Shown: positions 1 through 6,352 of the stretch, in pieces
How positions within the stretch are numbered: position 1 is the first letter of the stretch
How the letters are laid out: the number at the start of each line of letters is the position of its first letter
From: Chromatiaceae bacterium
GTDB lineage: Bacteria; Pseudomonadota; Gammaproteobacteria; Chromatiales; Chromatiaceae
NCBI GenBank assembly: GCA_016880695.1
Contig: JAEHCY010000221.1
Location: 1-6,915 of the forward strand
Direction: 5' to 3'
Length of the DNA: 6,915 bases
Notes under the pieces: model-generated
Databases searched by the model: none
What the model saw: the letters and a program-made list of their open reading frames with translations, nothing else
What the model was told of the DNA's origin: nothing
Position numbers and translations under genes: made by a program

Positions 1-183
1 GACAACGCGATCCTGGAGGCCCGACATGCGCTCTATCAGGCCGCTCGCGCGGCCAACCCAGCGCGCTGCAGCGGAAAGACCCGGGACTGCTCTGCTGTGG
101 GACCGGTGACCCTCAACCCGCAGCAGGAAAGCATGACCTCGACCGCTCCTGATCCTGGGGAAAGTATGCGGTTGGCTGCATGA
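1..183 (+). CDS. IS3-family transposase, C-terminal fragment (5' end outside window)
   Basis: The frame is open from the first base to a TGA at 181-183 and gives 60 residues. The segment DNAILEARHALYQAAR, followed by NPARCSGKTRD and then GPVTLNPQQE, matches from memory the tail that follows the DDE integrase domain in one branch of IS3-family transposases. In those proteins this tail reads roughly RHALYQAAR..NP.RWSG.TR.W.PIG.VTLNP. The catalytic DDE residues would lie upstream of the window, so activity cannot be judged. Two usually aromatic positions, after NPAR and after KTRD, are Cys here, which could mean a decaying copy. The last 15 or so residues look unlike the family and may be read-through into the terminal region. 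Family assignment is fairly confident; the subgroup is not. Confidence 0.72.
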   Translation, partial: DNAILEARHALYQAARAANPARCSGKTRDCSAVGPVTLNPQQESMTSTAPDPGESMRLAA

Positions 184-214
184 AAGCAGGCGACAACTAA
201 CTTGACACGCACCG
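1..214 (+). mobile_element. Right-hand end of an IS3-type insertion sequence (partial)
   Basis: The transposase tail stops at 183. It is followed closely by a segment at 190-214 reading GCGACAACTAACTTGACACG and then CACCG, which resembles the terminal region seen after transposases of this IS group. The left end lies outside the window, so neither the inverted repeat pair nor the target duplication can be checked. The boundary at about 214 is approximate. The element carries an outward-facing TTGACA at 202-207. Confidence 0.45.
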
Positions 215-293
215 TCGCGCGTGGGCCCTAACGGACCCGCGGAGGCTTTCGGCAGCCGAGTATCCTCCCCTATGGCCTAATGGCCAGATTACG

Positions 294-309
294 CCCGCGC
301 TAGCGCGGG
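294..309. repeat. Perfect 16-bp palindrome upstream of the diheme cytochrome gene
   Basis: The sequence CCCGCGCTAGCGCGGG equals its own reverse complement. It sits 127 bases before the ATG of the cytochrome gene, in a 253-base stretch (184-436) where I see no gene. As RNA it could form a 6-bp stem with a CTAG loop, but no T run follows, so it is a poor terminator. It could be an operator for a dimeric regulator or a remnant near the IS end. A smaller GGCC-TAAT-GGCC inverted repeat lies just upstream at 274-285. Confidence 0.5.
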
Positions 310-426
310 AGGCTGGGCGCGTGGCGCAGGGGTTGCAAGGGAAGGCGTCGCGATCTACCCTCCAATCCCAATCTGACCTCGCAGCGCCCTGTCGCGGCGA
401 GGCCTTTCTGTGGTCGGGGATGGTGT

Positions 427-431
427 GGAGG
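427..431 (+). promoter_or_regulatory. Ribosome binding site that fixes the diheme cytochrome start
   Basis: GGAGG lies five bases before the ATG at 437. An in-frame GTG at 410 would add nine residues but has no comparable site and would disturb the signal peptide. I therefore prefer 437. Confidence 0.65.
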
Positions 432-436
432 GCGGT

Positions 437-1183
437 ATGTTTCAGCGCAAACGATTTGGCTTGGTGGCGGTTGGTTTGGCAGTCTGTTGCGGTGCCGCTG
501 CACAGGTGGATACACCGGAGGAGACCGCCAAGCGGGAGTATGACCAGGTGATGCAGCTCCAGCCCAACATCGAGAACGGCCGGCGGCTCTACCTCACCTG
601 CACGGTGTGCCACCGGCCCGAGGGTTGGGGGACCATCGATGGTATGTATCCACAGATCGCCGGACAACTGCGTACCGTTATCATCAAACAGCTTGCGGAT
701 ACCCGGGCGCGCAACCGCGATAATCCGATCATGTATCCCTTTTCGGTTCCGGACATCCTTGGGGGCCCCCAGGCCGTTGCCGACATTGCCGCCTATGTGG
801 CCAAGCTGCCCATGACGCCGCACAACGGCGTGGGGCCGGGGACCGACCTGGAGCTCGGTGCGCGCCTCTACGAGGACAATTGCAAGAAATGCCATGGGGC
901 CAACGGAGAAGGAGACACCAAGGAGCATATACCGGCGGTAGCGGGCCAGCACTACCTCTATCAAATGCGGGAGTTCGATTGGATCCGCATCGGTAAGCGC
1001 AGGAACTCCGACCCCAAGATGGTCAAGCAGATCGAGAGTTTTTCGCCGCGGGAGCAATCCGCCGTGCTCGATTACGCATCGCGAATGCGGCCGCCGAAGG
1101 AAAAGTTGGCGAAGGAGGGTTGGACCAATCCGGATTTTCCGGGCTACGTGCGTCCCCCTTCCGAGGTCGCACCAAGGTTTTGA
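437..1183 (+). CDS. Exported diheme c-type cytochrome, cytochrome c4-like
   Basis: The product is 248 residues. The N-terminus MFQRKRFGLVAVGLAVCCGAA is a short Sec-type signal peptide, probably cleaved near residue 22, so the protein acts in the periplasm. Two heme c attachment motifs are visible: CTVCH at 55-59 and CKKCH at 149-153. Each half then has the PxIAGQ/PAVAGQ stretch and a region resembling the methionine-ligand loop of cytochrome c4 (NPIM at 97-100, SDPKM at 191-195), suggesting Met99 and Met195 as sixth ligands. Two-domain architecture and length (c4 is usually about 190-210 mature residues) fit c4; a C-terminal extension from about 218 (KEKLAKEGWTNPDF...) is extra. The family carries electrons between membrane complexes and terminal oxidases or other acceptors. 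It converges on fccB, so it is a separate transcript, but its location suggests service in the same respiratory chain. Its specific partner is inferred only. Confidence 0.85.
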   Translation: MFQRKRFGLVAVGLAVCCGAAAQVDTPEETAKREYDQVMQLQPNIENGRRLYLTCTVCHRPEGWGTIDGMYPQIAGQLRTVIIKQLADTRARNRDNPIMYPFSVPDILGGPQAVADIAAYVAKLPMTPHNGVGPGTDLELGARLYEDNCKKCHGANGEGDTKEHIPAVAGQHYLYQMREFDWIRIGKRRNSDPKMVKQIESFSPREQSAVLDYASRMRPPKEKLAKEGWTNPDFPGYVRPPSEVAPRF

Positions 1184-1249
1184 GCCTGCAACCGGATGAA
1201 TAGCCCGCGGTTGACTCGCGGACTTTGCGACCCGTCCGCGACTTGATCC

Positions 1250-1276
1250 AAAAAAATACGGGGCAAGGCCCCGTAT
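1250..1276 (-). terminator. Intrinsic terminator of the fcc transcript
   Basis: Read on the minus strand, a perfect 9-bp stem (ATACGGGGC, three-base loop, GCCCCGTAT at 1276-1256) runs directly into seven T residues (the A run at 1250-1256 on the plus strand, whose last base is shared with the stem). This is a classical rho-independent terminator, about 57 bases after the fccB stop codon. On the plus strand the hairpin lacks a T run, so it would not clearly stop the converging cytochrome transcript. Confidence 0.85.
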
Positions 1277-1290
1277 CAAGTCGGTTCAAA

Positions 1291-1323
1291 CCAGGGGGAG
1301 CCGTAACGATCGGCTCCCCCTGG
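1291..1323 (-). terminator. Strong 13-bp hairpin directly after fccB
   Basis: CCAGGGGGAGCCG (1291-1303) pairs perfectly with CGGCTCCCCCTGG (1311-1323) around a seven-base loop. It begins nine bases past the fccB stop codon. On the minus strand only TTTGAA follows, so on its own it is a weak terminator, but in tandem with the hairpin at 1256-1276 it probably helps termination or protects the 3' end of the mRNA. It can fold on transcripts of either strand, so it may also serve the converging cytochrome gene. Confidence 0.65.
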
Positions 1324-1332
1324 GGCTGCAAG

Positions 1333-2622
1333 CTACATGAAGATATCTTTTGTGATGTTGTTATACCAGCTATAGGCGTATTGCACCTCGCGCTTGCGGG
1401 TTTCTGCGCTGGCGTCGGTGGGGCTTACGCCGCCCGAGTCCTTCACCGCGACGATCTTGCCGTCCTCGCCCAGCTTGTACACCCCGGCAACCGAGATGGC
1501 GTAGTCGGTGCCCAAGATCGAGTAACAGGTGTTGATGTAAGAGGGAACACCGGGCGCCTTGTCGGCGAGCATGGCCACAACCGCGGCAGCGCAGACCTTG
1601 GCCTGGGAATTGGCGGCATAGGCCGATTTGGGCATCTCCCCGGCAATGCAGGCATCCCCGATGACGTGAATGCCCTTGTGCAGGGTGGACTCGAAGCTCT
1701 TCCCGTCCACGGGACACCAGCCCTTCTCGTCGGTGAGACCCGTCTGCACCGCGATTTCGCCGGCCTGCTGGGGCGGGATGACGTTGACCACCGCGCCCTT
1801 GATCTCATCACCGAAGCTGGTGACCACCGCGTTCTCCGCCGGCTTGACCTCAACCACGCCGTTATCCGGACCCGGCTTCCACTCGATCAAGGCCTTGTCG
1901 GTCTCGTAGCCATAGAGGGCCTTCCAGCCCTGAATGAATAGCCCCTGCTTGGAGAACTTGGAGCTGTGGTCGAGGATGACGACCTTGGACTTCGGTTTGT
2001 TCTTCTTGAGGTAATGGGCGATCAGGCTGGCACGCTCGTAGGGCCCCGGGGGGCAGCGGAAGGGGGCGGGCGGGGCGCAGATCACCACGGTGCCGCCATC
2101 GGGCATGGCAACGAGCTGGTCGTGCAGGATCTTGGTCTGGGGACCCGCCTTCCAGGCATGGGGCATCTTCTCGGCGACTTCCGCGCTGTAGCCCTTGACC
2201 TTGTCGTATTTGAACGAGATGCCGGGGGAGACGATGCAACGATCATAGGCGAAGGTCTTGCCGCCCTTGGTCTTCACCTCCTTCTTCGCCGGGTCGATAC
2301 CGGTGACGGAGTCGATGACCACGTTGATGCCGTGCTTCTTGAGTCCGTCATAGCCGAACTTCAGTGAGTCCAGCGTGCGGTCCCCGGCGAGCACCTCGTT
2401 GCTCAAATAGCAGGTGTAGTAGTCGGGGTTGGCCTCGATCAGGGTAACCTCCACCGAGGAATCCAGCCGCCGGACGTACTTCGCAGCGGTGGCACCGGCT
2501 GTGCCGCCACCGACGACCACTACCTTCTTGCCGGCACCGAGGGCGATGTAAGGGAAACCCATCATGCCTACGGCGGTGACCGTGCCGGCGGCTTTGACGA
2601 AATCGCGACGATTGATTTTCAT
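1333..2622 (-). CDS. fccB: Flavocytochrome c sulfide dehydrogenase, flavoprotein subunit
   Basis: The 429-residue product oxidises sulfide to sulfur/polysulfide in the periplasm and hands electrons to FccA. A Tat signal (NRRDFVK at 4-10) precedes mature sequence starting near residue 30. The FAD-binding motif [14 protein letters not shown] spans 34-47. Compared from memory with the A. vinosum subunit, all key cysteines are kept at a constant offset of 29: Cys71 in [11 protein letters not shown] is the covalent FAD attachment (Cys42 there), and Cys190 in FRCPPGPYE and Cys366 in INTCYSIL form the redox disulfide (Cys161 and Cys337). GIHVIGDAC at 317-325 is the second FAD contact. The C-terminal dimerisation part ends [16 protein letters not shown] as in the family. 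An upstream in-frame start at 2796 would overlap fccA by about 150 bases and was rejected in favour of the ATG with a strong ribosome site. It follows fccA after 20 bases, so the two form one transcript. Confidence 0.96.
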   Translation of the reverse strand: MKINRRDFVKAAGTVTAVGMMGFPYIALGAGKKVVVVGGGTAGATAAKYVRRLDSSVEVTLIEANPDYYTCYLSNEVLAGDRTLDSLKFGYDGLKKHGINVVIDSVTGIDPAKKEVKTKGGKTFAYDRCIVSPGISFKYDKVKGYSAEVAEKMPHAWKAGPQTKILHDQLVAMPDGGTVVICAPPAPFRCPPGPYERASLIAHYLKKNKPKSKVVILDHSSKFSKQGLFIQGWKALYGYETDKALIEWKPGPDNGVVEVKPAENAVVTSFGDEIKGAVVNVIPPQQAGEIAVQTGLTDEKGWCPVDGKSFESTLHKGIHVIGDACIAGEMPKSAYAANSQAKVCAAAVVAMLADKAPGVPSYINTCYSILGTDYAISVAGVYKLGEDGKIVAVKDSGGVSPTDASAETRKREVQYAYSWYNNITKDIFM

Positions 2623-2630
2623 GCTGCTGA

Positions 2631-2639
2631 TCCTCCCCC
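2631..2639 (-). promoter_or_regulatory. Ribosome binding site that fixes the fccB start
   Basis: On the minus strand GGGGGAGGA lies eight bases before the ATG at 2622. It falls in the 20-base gap after the fccA stop codon and decides between this start and the in-frame start at 2796. Confidence 0.8.
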
Positions 2640-2642
2640 GGG

Positions 2643-3305
2643 TTATTGCTGGCTGGCGTAGAAGCTCAGAACGGCTTCGAGATTGGCATCGCCGTCCTTC
2701 TCCCGCAACTGCTCGACCTTCTGCTTCATCTTTTTGGGCATCTCCCGCGACCCGGCGATGAAGTCCGCCATCTGCCATCTCAGATAGGGTGTCCACTGAC
2801 CGGCGAGGAGCTGATACTCGTCCGAGGATTCCTCATCCTTATCCTTATCCTTACCGGCGGATTGTTCTCCCTTCTTCTTTCCGCCACCGGGGATCTTCCC
2901 GCCGTCCTCGTGACATTTCTCGCAGTACTTGTCGTGGAGTTTCTCGCCCTTCTTGGCGAGCTGCTGGTCGAACTTCTGCTTGGCCGGCACAAACTTCTTG
3001 CCGTTGAAGAAGCCCGCCATCTTCTCGATATCGGCGTCCGAATACCCCTTGGCGATCCGTCCCATGATGGTGGAGGGGACTTTACCCTCCTTGTAGCCCT
3101 TCATGGTCTCGACAAAGTATTCACTGTTACTACCGCCGATGCTGGGCGAGGCCGGTCCGGCACTGGCGCCATCGGTGCCGTGACAGCCGTTGCAGTTCTC
3201 CGCCAGCATCTGGGCCGTGGGGCCATCGTCGGCGAGGGCGAGCGGGGCGACGCCGATCGCTGCCGCACCCACCAGCATGGCGAGCGTCTTCAGGGTGTTG
3301 GCCAT
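2643..3305 (-). CDS. fccA: Flavocytochrome c sulfide dehydrogenase, diheme cytochrome subunit
   Basis: The 220-residue product is the electron-accepting partner of FccB. A Sec signal peptide ends at about ALA 23-25, giving a mature protein starting [18 protein letters not shown]. Heme motifs are CNGCH (38-42) and CEKCH (128-132). [12 protein letters not shown] (78-89) carries the likely Met81 ligand of heme 1, and the REMPKKM region (187-193) probably holds the Met ligand of heme 2. LAGQWTPYL (167-175) and the C-terminal FYASQQ are, as I recall, nearly identical to A. vinosum FccA. The odd part is residues 139-163, rich in Gly, Lys, Glu and Asp, where the A. vinosum protein has only a few residues; mature length is therefore about 195 instead of about 174. 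The start has an excellent AGGAGGA site at 3310-3316. It is first of the tight fccA-fccB pair. Confidence 0.95.
   Translation of the reverse strand: MANTLKTLAMLVGAAAIGVAPLALADDGPTAQMLAENCNGCHGTDGASAGPASPSIGGSNSEYFVETMKGYKEGKVPSTIMGRIAKGYSDADIEKMAGFFNGKKFVPAKQKFDQQLAKKGEKLHDKYCEKCHEDGGKIPGGGKKKGEQSAGKDKDKDEESSDEYQLLAGQWTPYLRWQMADFIAGSREMPKKMKQKVEQLREKDGDANLEAVLSFYASQQ
2835..2852 (-). repeat. Hexanucleotide tandem repeat inside fccA
   Basis: Three perfect copies of AAGGAT (minus strand) encode the run KDKDKD at residues 152-157 of FccA. The unit is a multiple of three, so copy number changes would keep the frame and only change the length of the charged loop. Confidence 0.85.
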
Positions 3306-3478
3306 ATATCCTCCTGTGATTTAGTTACCGGTTTTTTTCGAGAAACACACGCGGAGATGAGGCCCTCCGCCCGCCATGCTTGCCCTTAGGGGCGACCCGC
3401 GCCACCCTGCGCCCGTTGTTCGTCCAGTCTCGAGGTGGCAAGCGACGCCGCACGCGACGTCGCGGCTACAATCCTGCT
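3306..3478 (-). other. Spacer between the ankyrin gene and fccA with hairpins and fccA ribosome site
   Basis: This 173-base gap holds the fccA ribosome binding site (AGGAGGA, 3310-3316) and three self-complementary elements. GCGGAG at 3351-3356 pairs with CTCCGC at 3365-3370; on the minus strand GTGTGTTTCTCG follows, which is a weak terminator or attenuator. GCGACG at 3442-3447 pairs with CGTCGC at 3458-3463, 15 bases past the ankyrin stop. A 12-bp palindrome CGCGACGTCGCG occupies 3453-3464. I see no convincing -35/-10 pair, so whether fccA has its own promoter or is reached by read-through is open. Confidence 0.45.
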
Positions 3479-4426
3479 TCAGCGTACCCCCGCGAGCAGG
3501 GCGGCGGCCTGGTCGTTGCCCTTCTTCTTGGCGATGTCCCAGGCTGTACGTCCCCTTTTGTCCTTGAGCTTGGGGTCGGCACCACGCTCGAGGATCATGC
3601 GGATGAGGTCGTTGTTACCCGTGGTAACGGCCTCCATGAGGGCGGTGACGCCGTCGCGGTCCTGCCGGTTGACGTCGGCTCGGCCCTGGGCGAGCAGCTC
3701 GACGATGTCCCGATGGCCGTGACCCACCGCCCAGACCAGCGCGGTGGCCCCGTCGGTGTCGCTGGCGTTGACGTTGGCCCCCTTCTCCAAAAGGGTTTTG
3801 ACCACCTCCGCGTGACCGTTGCCGGCAGCGAGCATCAGGGCGGTAGCGCCGCTCTTGTCGCGTGCCTCGATATCGGAGCCGCCGGCCAGGAGCACCGCCA
3901 GGGTTCTGGCGTGGCCCTTCTCCGCTGCCTGCATCATCGCGGTGCGGCCGTCCTTGTCGGACGCCTTCGGGTCGGCATCTTTGTACAGCAACTGCTCCAC
4001 CATATCGGTGATGCCATAACGTGCCGAGATCATGAGGGCGTCCCACCCGGCGCGGGTGCGGTCGTAGACGTGTGCCCCCTTCTCGATGAGCAGGGCGCTG
4101 ATGCCGATATGGCCGTTTTCGGCGGCGAAGGTAAGGGGGGTGCACCCGGCCACGGTTCGCGCATTGACAGACGCCCCCCGCGTTAGCAGCAGTGCCACGG
4201 TCTCCATGTTTCCGTTCTCCACCGCCATCATCAGGGCGGTCTTACCGAACTCACTTCCGGCGTTGACGTCTGCGCCCTGGTTGAGCAATGCCTCCGCCGT
4301 GGCGGTGTCGCCTACGGATGCGGCGAGACGGAGTTCCCGCTCCTTGTCCTTGTCGGCCGCGAGGCCAGGGAACGTCAGCGCGAGCGATAGCACGGCCGAG
4401 ATGAGGTGGAGAGCACGGGTCTTCAT
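3479..4426 (-). CDS. Exported nine-repeat ankyrin protein
   Basis: The 315-residue product begins with a Sec-type signal peptide ([20 protein letters not shown], then GLAAD, cleavage near 23-24), so it should be periplasmic. The rest is ankyrin repeats in a strict 33-residue register: a capping repeat at 29-60, seven full repeats starting at Gly61, 94, 127, 160, 193, 226 and 259, and a shortened last repeat at 292-315. Typical signatures are [20 protein letters not shown] and GADVN. No catalytic domain is present. Ankyrin repeats bind proteins, so a scaffold, assembly or stabilising role for a neighbouring cytochrome is likely but inferred. An in-frame GTG at 4459 is possible; the ATG was chosen because it gives a clean signal peptide, although neither start has a good ribosome site. 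It lies 51 bases after the tetraheme cytochrome gene and 173 before fccA, all in the same direction. Confidence 0.88.
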   Translation of the reverse strand: MKTRALHLISAVLSLALTFPGLAADKDKERELRLAASVGDTATAEALLNQGADVNAGSEFGKTALMMAVENGNMETVALLLTRGASVNARTVAGCTPLTFAAENGHIGISALLIEKGAHVYDRTRAGWDALMISARYGITDMVEQLLYKDADPKASDKDGRTAMMQAAEKGHARTLAVLLAGGSDIEARDKSGATALMLAAGNGHAEVVKTLLEKGANVNASDTDGATALVWAVGHGHRDIVELLAQGRADVNRQDRDGVTALMEAVTTGNNDLIRMILERGADPKLKDKRGRTAWDIAKKKGNDQAAALLAGVR

Positions 4427-4477
4427 GGGGCTCAGGTCTCTTGCAACGGTCAACGGCACCCGGCGGGCCGGCTGCGG

Positions 4478-5056
4478 CTATTTCGCCGCGGGCTCCGGTG
4501 TCTCTGGAGAGGCCGGTTCATCTGGCTCCTTGTGGGCGATGCCTTTATGGCACTCGATACAGGCCTCGCCCTCGTCGGCCGCCTTGGCGTGGCGGCGGGC
4601 CGCGGTGCGGTCCTGGGCGGACAGATCCATGTTCGCGAACTTGTGGCAACTGAGACACTCGCGGGAGTTGCTTGATTTCATCTTGGCCCATACCCGGGTG
4701 GCCATATCCCAGCGATGCGCCTCATATTTCTCGGGCGTGTCAATGGTGCCGAGGATCTCGTGGTAGACGTCCTTGGCCGCCATGATCTTGGCCATCATCT
4801 TCGGCAGGAACTCCTTGGGTACGTGGCAATCCGAGCAGGTGGCCTGCACTCCCGAGGCATTCTTGTAATGGACGGTCTCCTTGTACTCCTCAAGGTTGAC
4901 CTTCATTGTGTGACAGGAGGTGCAGAACTCCATCTCGTTGGTGTAGGCCACGCCCACATTGAACAGGCCGGCGAACGCAATGCCGGCCAAGAACACCGCC
5001 AGCACCACGATGAGGGTTATCTTGCGGCCGGAACCGCTACTACGCTCAGTAACCAT
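4478..5056 (-). CDS. Membrane-anchored tetraheme cytochrome c, NapC/NirT family
   Basis: The 192-residue product has a short basic N-terminus, one transmembrane helix at about 13-35 and four heme c motifs: CTSCH (45-49), CSDCH (74-78), CLSCH (134-138) and CIECH (166-170). The first motif continues CTSCHTM, the CxxCHxM pattern of NrfH/NapC-type quinol dehydrogenases, with Met51 a possible heme ligand. SSNSRECLSCHKF and ECHKGIAHK are family hallmarks, with His174 a likely distal ligand. Length of about 190 residues is normal. Known members move electrons between the membrane quinone pool and periplasmic partners such as NapAB, NrfA or TMAO reductase; none of those terminal reductases is encoded here. 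Being first in the run leading to fccAB, it may connect that enzyme to quinones. The tail after 175 is rich in Pro and Glu. The ATG at 5056 has GAGAGGG at about nine bases; an upstream in-frame TTG at 5086 is less likely. Confidence 0.92.
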   Translation of the reverse strand: MVTERSSGSGRKITLIVVLAVFLAGIAFAGLFNVGVAYTNEMEFCTSCHTMKVNLEEYKETVHYKNASGVQATCSDCHVPKEFLPKMMAKIMAAKDVYHEILGTIDTPEKYEAHRWDMATRVWAKMKSSNSRECLSCHKFANMDLSAQDRTAARRHAKAADEGEACIECHKGIAHKEPDEPASPETPEPAAK

Positions 5057-5163
5057 CAGCTCACACCCTCTCTGGAAACGGTTCAATCAAGTGGCCGCGG
5101 CTGTTCCGCCCTGCGGGCAACCTTCCGCTCGCGCCAGTTGACTTGTCGATTATTTTGCGTTGC

Positions 5164-5193
5164 ATGTTACGTGAAACGCGGGCGCTCTGCCAA
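5164..5193 (-). promoter_or_regulatory. Candidate sigma-70 promoter of the tetraheme cytochrome-ankyrin-fcc run
   Basis: On the minus strand TTGGCA (5193-5188) and TAACAT (5169-5164) are separated by 18 bases, matching the consensus at five and four of six positions. An AT-rich stretch (about 5143-5156) follows. This would give a leader of about 100 bases before the ATG at 5056. It is the best match I found by eye in the 207-base gap behind nadA. Confidence 0.35.
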
Positions 5194-5196
5194 GAA

Positions 5197-5211
5197 CTGC
5201 GCAGCGCGCAG
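5197..5211 (-). terminator. Hairpin after nadA, possible weak terminator
   Basis: CTGCGC (5197-5202) pairs with GCGCAG (5206-5211) around three bases. On the minus strand it is followed by TTCTTGG, only a partial T run, about 53 bases past the nadA stop. It abuts the candidate promoter at 5164-5193, so nadA and the downstream genes are probably separate units. Confidence 0.35.
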
Positions 5212-5263
5212 GTCGCAACCGGGACAGCCCAGGGAACCCGCCGCTCCTCCTGCGCTCCGCTGC

Positions 5264-6352
5264 CTACCCGCCGAGGACGCGGGCGCGGGAGGGGGTGGGG
5301 CCCTGCGCCCGGGCGAAGTCGAGCATGCGCTGGATCGGCGCCACGGCCCGCCGGCCAATTTCGGGGTCGATCTGGACCTCGTTGCTGCCGGTGGCCAGCA
5401 CTTCCTCGAGGTTCTGCAGGGCGTTCATCGCCATCCAAGGGCAGTGGGCGCAGCTCTCGCAGGTGGCGCCCACGCCTGCCGTGGGAGCGGCGATGAGCTT
5501 CTTGTGCGGGGCGAGTTGGTGCATCTTCCAGAAGATTCCTTCGTCGGTGGCAACGATGAACTCGCGGTTGGGAAGCTCGGTGACCGCCCTGATCAGGGCG
5601 GTGGTGGATCCCACCACATCCGCCTGGTCGACCACCTCGTCGGGCGATTCGGGGTGCACCAGCACGGCGGCCTCGGGGTGCAGGCGGCGCAGGCGCTGCA
5701 GCGCGAACCCCTTGAACTCCTCGTGGACCACACAGGCACCGGGCCACAGCAGCATGTCGGCGCCGGTCTTACGCTCGATGTAATGGCCGAGGTGCTTGTC
5801 CGGGGCCCAGAGAATCTTCTCCCCGAGCGCGTGCAGGTGGGTGACGATCGGAAGCGCGATGCTCGAGGTGACCACCCAATCGGAACGCGCCTTCACCGCT
5901 GCGCTGGTGTTGGCGTAGACCACCACCGTGCGCTCGGGGTGCTGATCGCAGAAGGCGCTGAACAGCTCCAGCGGACAACCCTCGTCAAGGGAGCAGGTGG
6001 CCCGCAGGTCGGGCATCAGGATGCGCTTCTCGGGGTTGAGGATCTTCGCGGTCTCGCCCATGAAGCGCACCCCGCACACGACCAGGGTGGTTGCCGCGCT
6101 TTGTGCCCCGAAGCGGGCCATCTCCAGGGAGTCGGCGACGCAGCCGCCGGTGTCCTCCGCCAGTTGTTGCAGATCGCCATCGGTGTAGTAGTGGGCCACG
6201 AGCAGCGCACCCTGCTCCTGGAGCAGGCTCTTGATGCGCCCGATGAGGGCCGCCTTGTCCAGTGGCGAGAGCCGGGGCCATTGGGGGGCCTCGGGGACGC
6301 GAATCGGCGGCGGGGCCCAGGGGTTGGCAGAATGGGGGGTTGGGGTATTCAT
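5264..6352 (-). CDS. nadA: Quinolinate synthase A
   Basis: The 362-residue product condenses iminoaspartate with dihydroxyacetone phosphate to quinolinate in de novo NAD synthesis, in the cytoplasm, using a [4Fe-4S] cluster. The three cluster cysteines are visible: Cys120 in [11 protein letters not shown], Cys207 in [12 protein letters not shown], and Cys304 in [13 protein letters not shown], corresponding to E. coli Cys113, Cys200 and Cys297. Substrate-binding stretches [19 protein letters not shown] (53-71) and DSLEMARFG (74-82) are intact. E. coli NadA is 347 residues, so the length is normal; the N-terminus is Pro-rich up to about residue 30. The ATG at 6352 has no strong ribosome site, but the in-frame codons upstream (to 6451) encode an unlikely Arg/Pro/Lys-rich extension. 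The usual partner nadB and nadC are not in the window. There is no visible functional link to the sulfide genes downstream. Confidence 0.96.
   Translation of the reverse strand: MNTPTPHSANPWAPPPIRVPEAPQWPRLSPLDKAALIGRIKSLLQEQGALLVAHYYTDGDLQQLAEDTGGCVADSLEMARFGAQSAATTLVVCGVRFMGETAKILNPEKRILMPDLRATCSLDEGCPLELFSAFCDQHPERTVVVYANTSAAVKARSDWVVTSSIALPIVTHLHALGEKILWAPDKHLGHYIERKTGADMLLWPGACVVHEEFKGFALQRLRRLHPEAAVLVHPESPDEVVDQADVVGSTTALIRAVTELPNREFIVATDEGIFWKMHQLAPHKKLIAAPTAGVGATCESCAHCPWMAMNALQNLEEVLATGSNEVQIDPEIGRRAVAPIQRMLDFARAQGPTPSRARVLGG

Noticed and set aside
315..389. Possible tRNA: GGGCGC and GCGCCC separated by about a tRNA length, with a D-arm-like GTGGCGCAGGGGTT
   Set aside because: There is no T-arm with a TTCAA-type loop before the second acceptor arm and no plausible anticodon stem.
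197..1279. Minus-strand 360-codon open frame across the diheme cytochrome gene
   Set aside because: The plus strand has a signal peptide, two heme motifs and a good ribosome site; the antisense product resembles nothing and extends into the terminator region.
1281..1300. GGTTCAAACC resembling a tRNA T-arm
   Set aside because: The stem is only two to three pairs, and the surrounding bases belong to the terminator hairpins.
2623..2796. Upstream extension of fccB to an in-frame start at 2796
   Set aside because: It would overlap the conserved C-terminus of fccA and place 58 unrelated residues before a clean Tat signal that has its own strong ribosome site.
2646..3389. Plus-strand open frame opposite fccA with a Leu-rich, membrane-like product
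   Set aside because: The Leu-rich stretches are the complement of Lys/Glu codons in fccA; it has no ribosome site or family resemblance.
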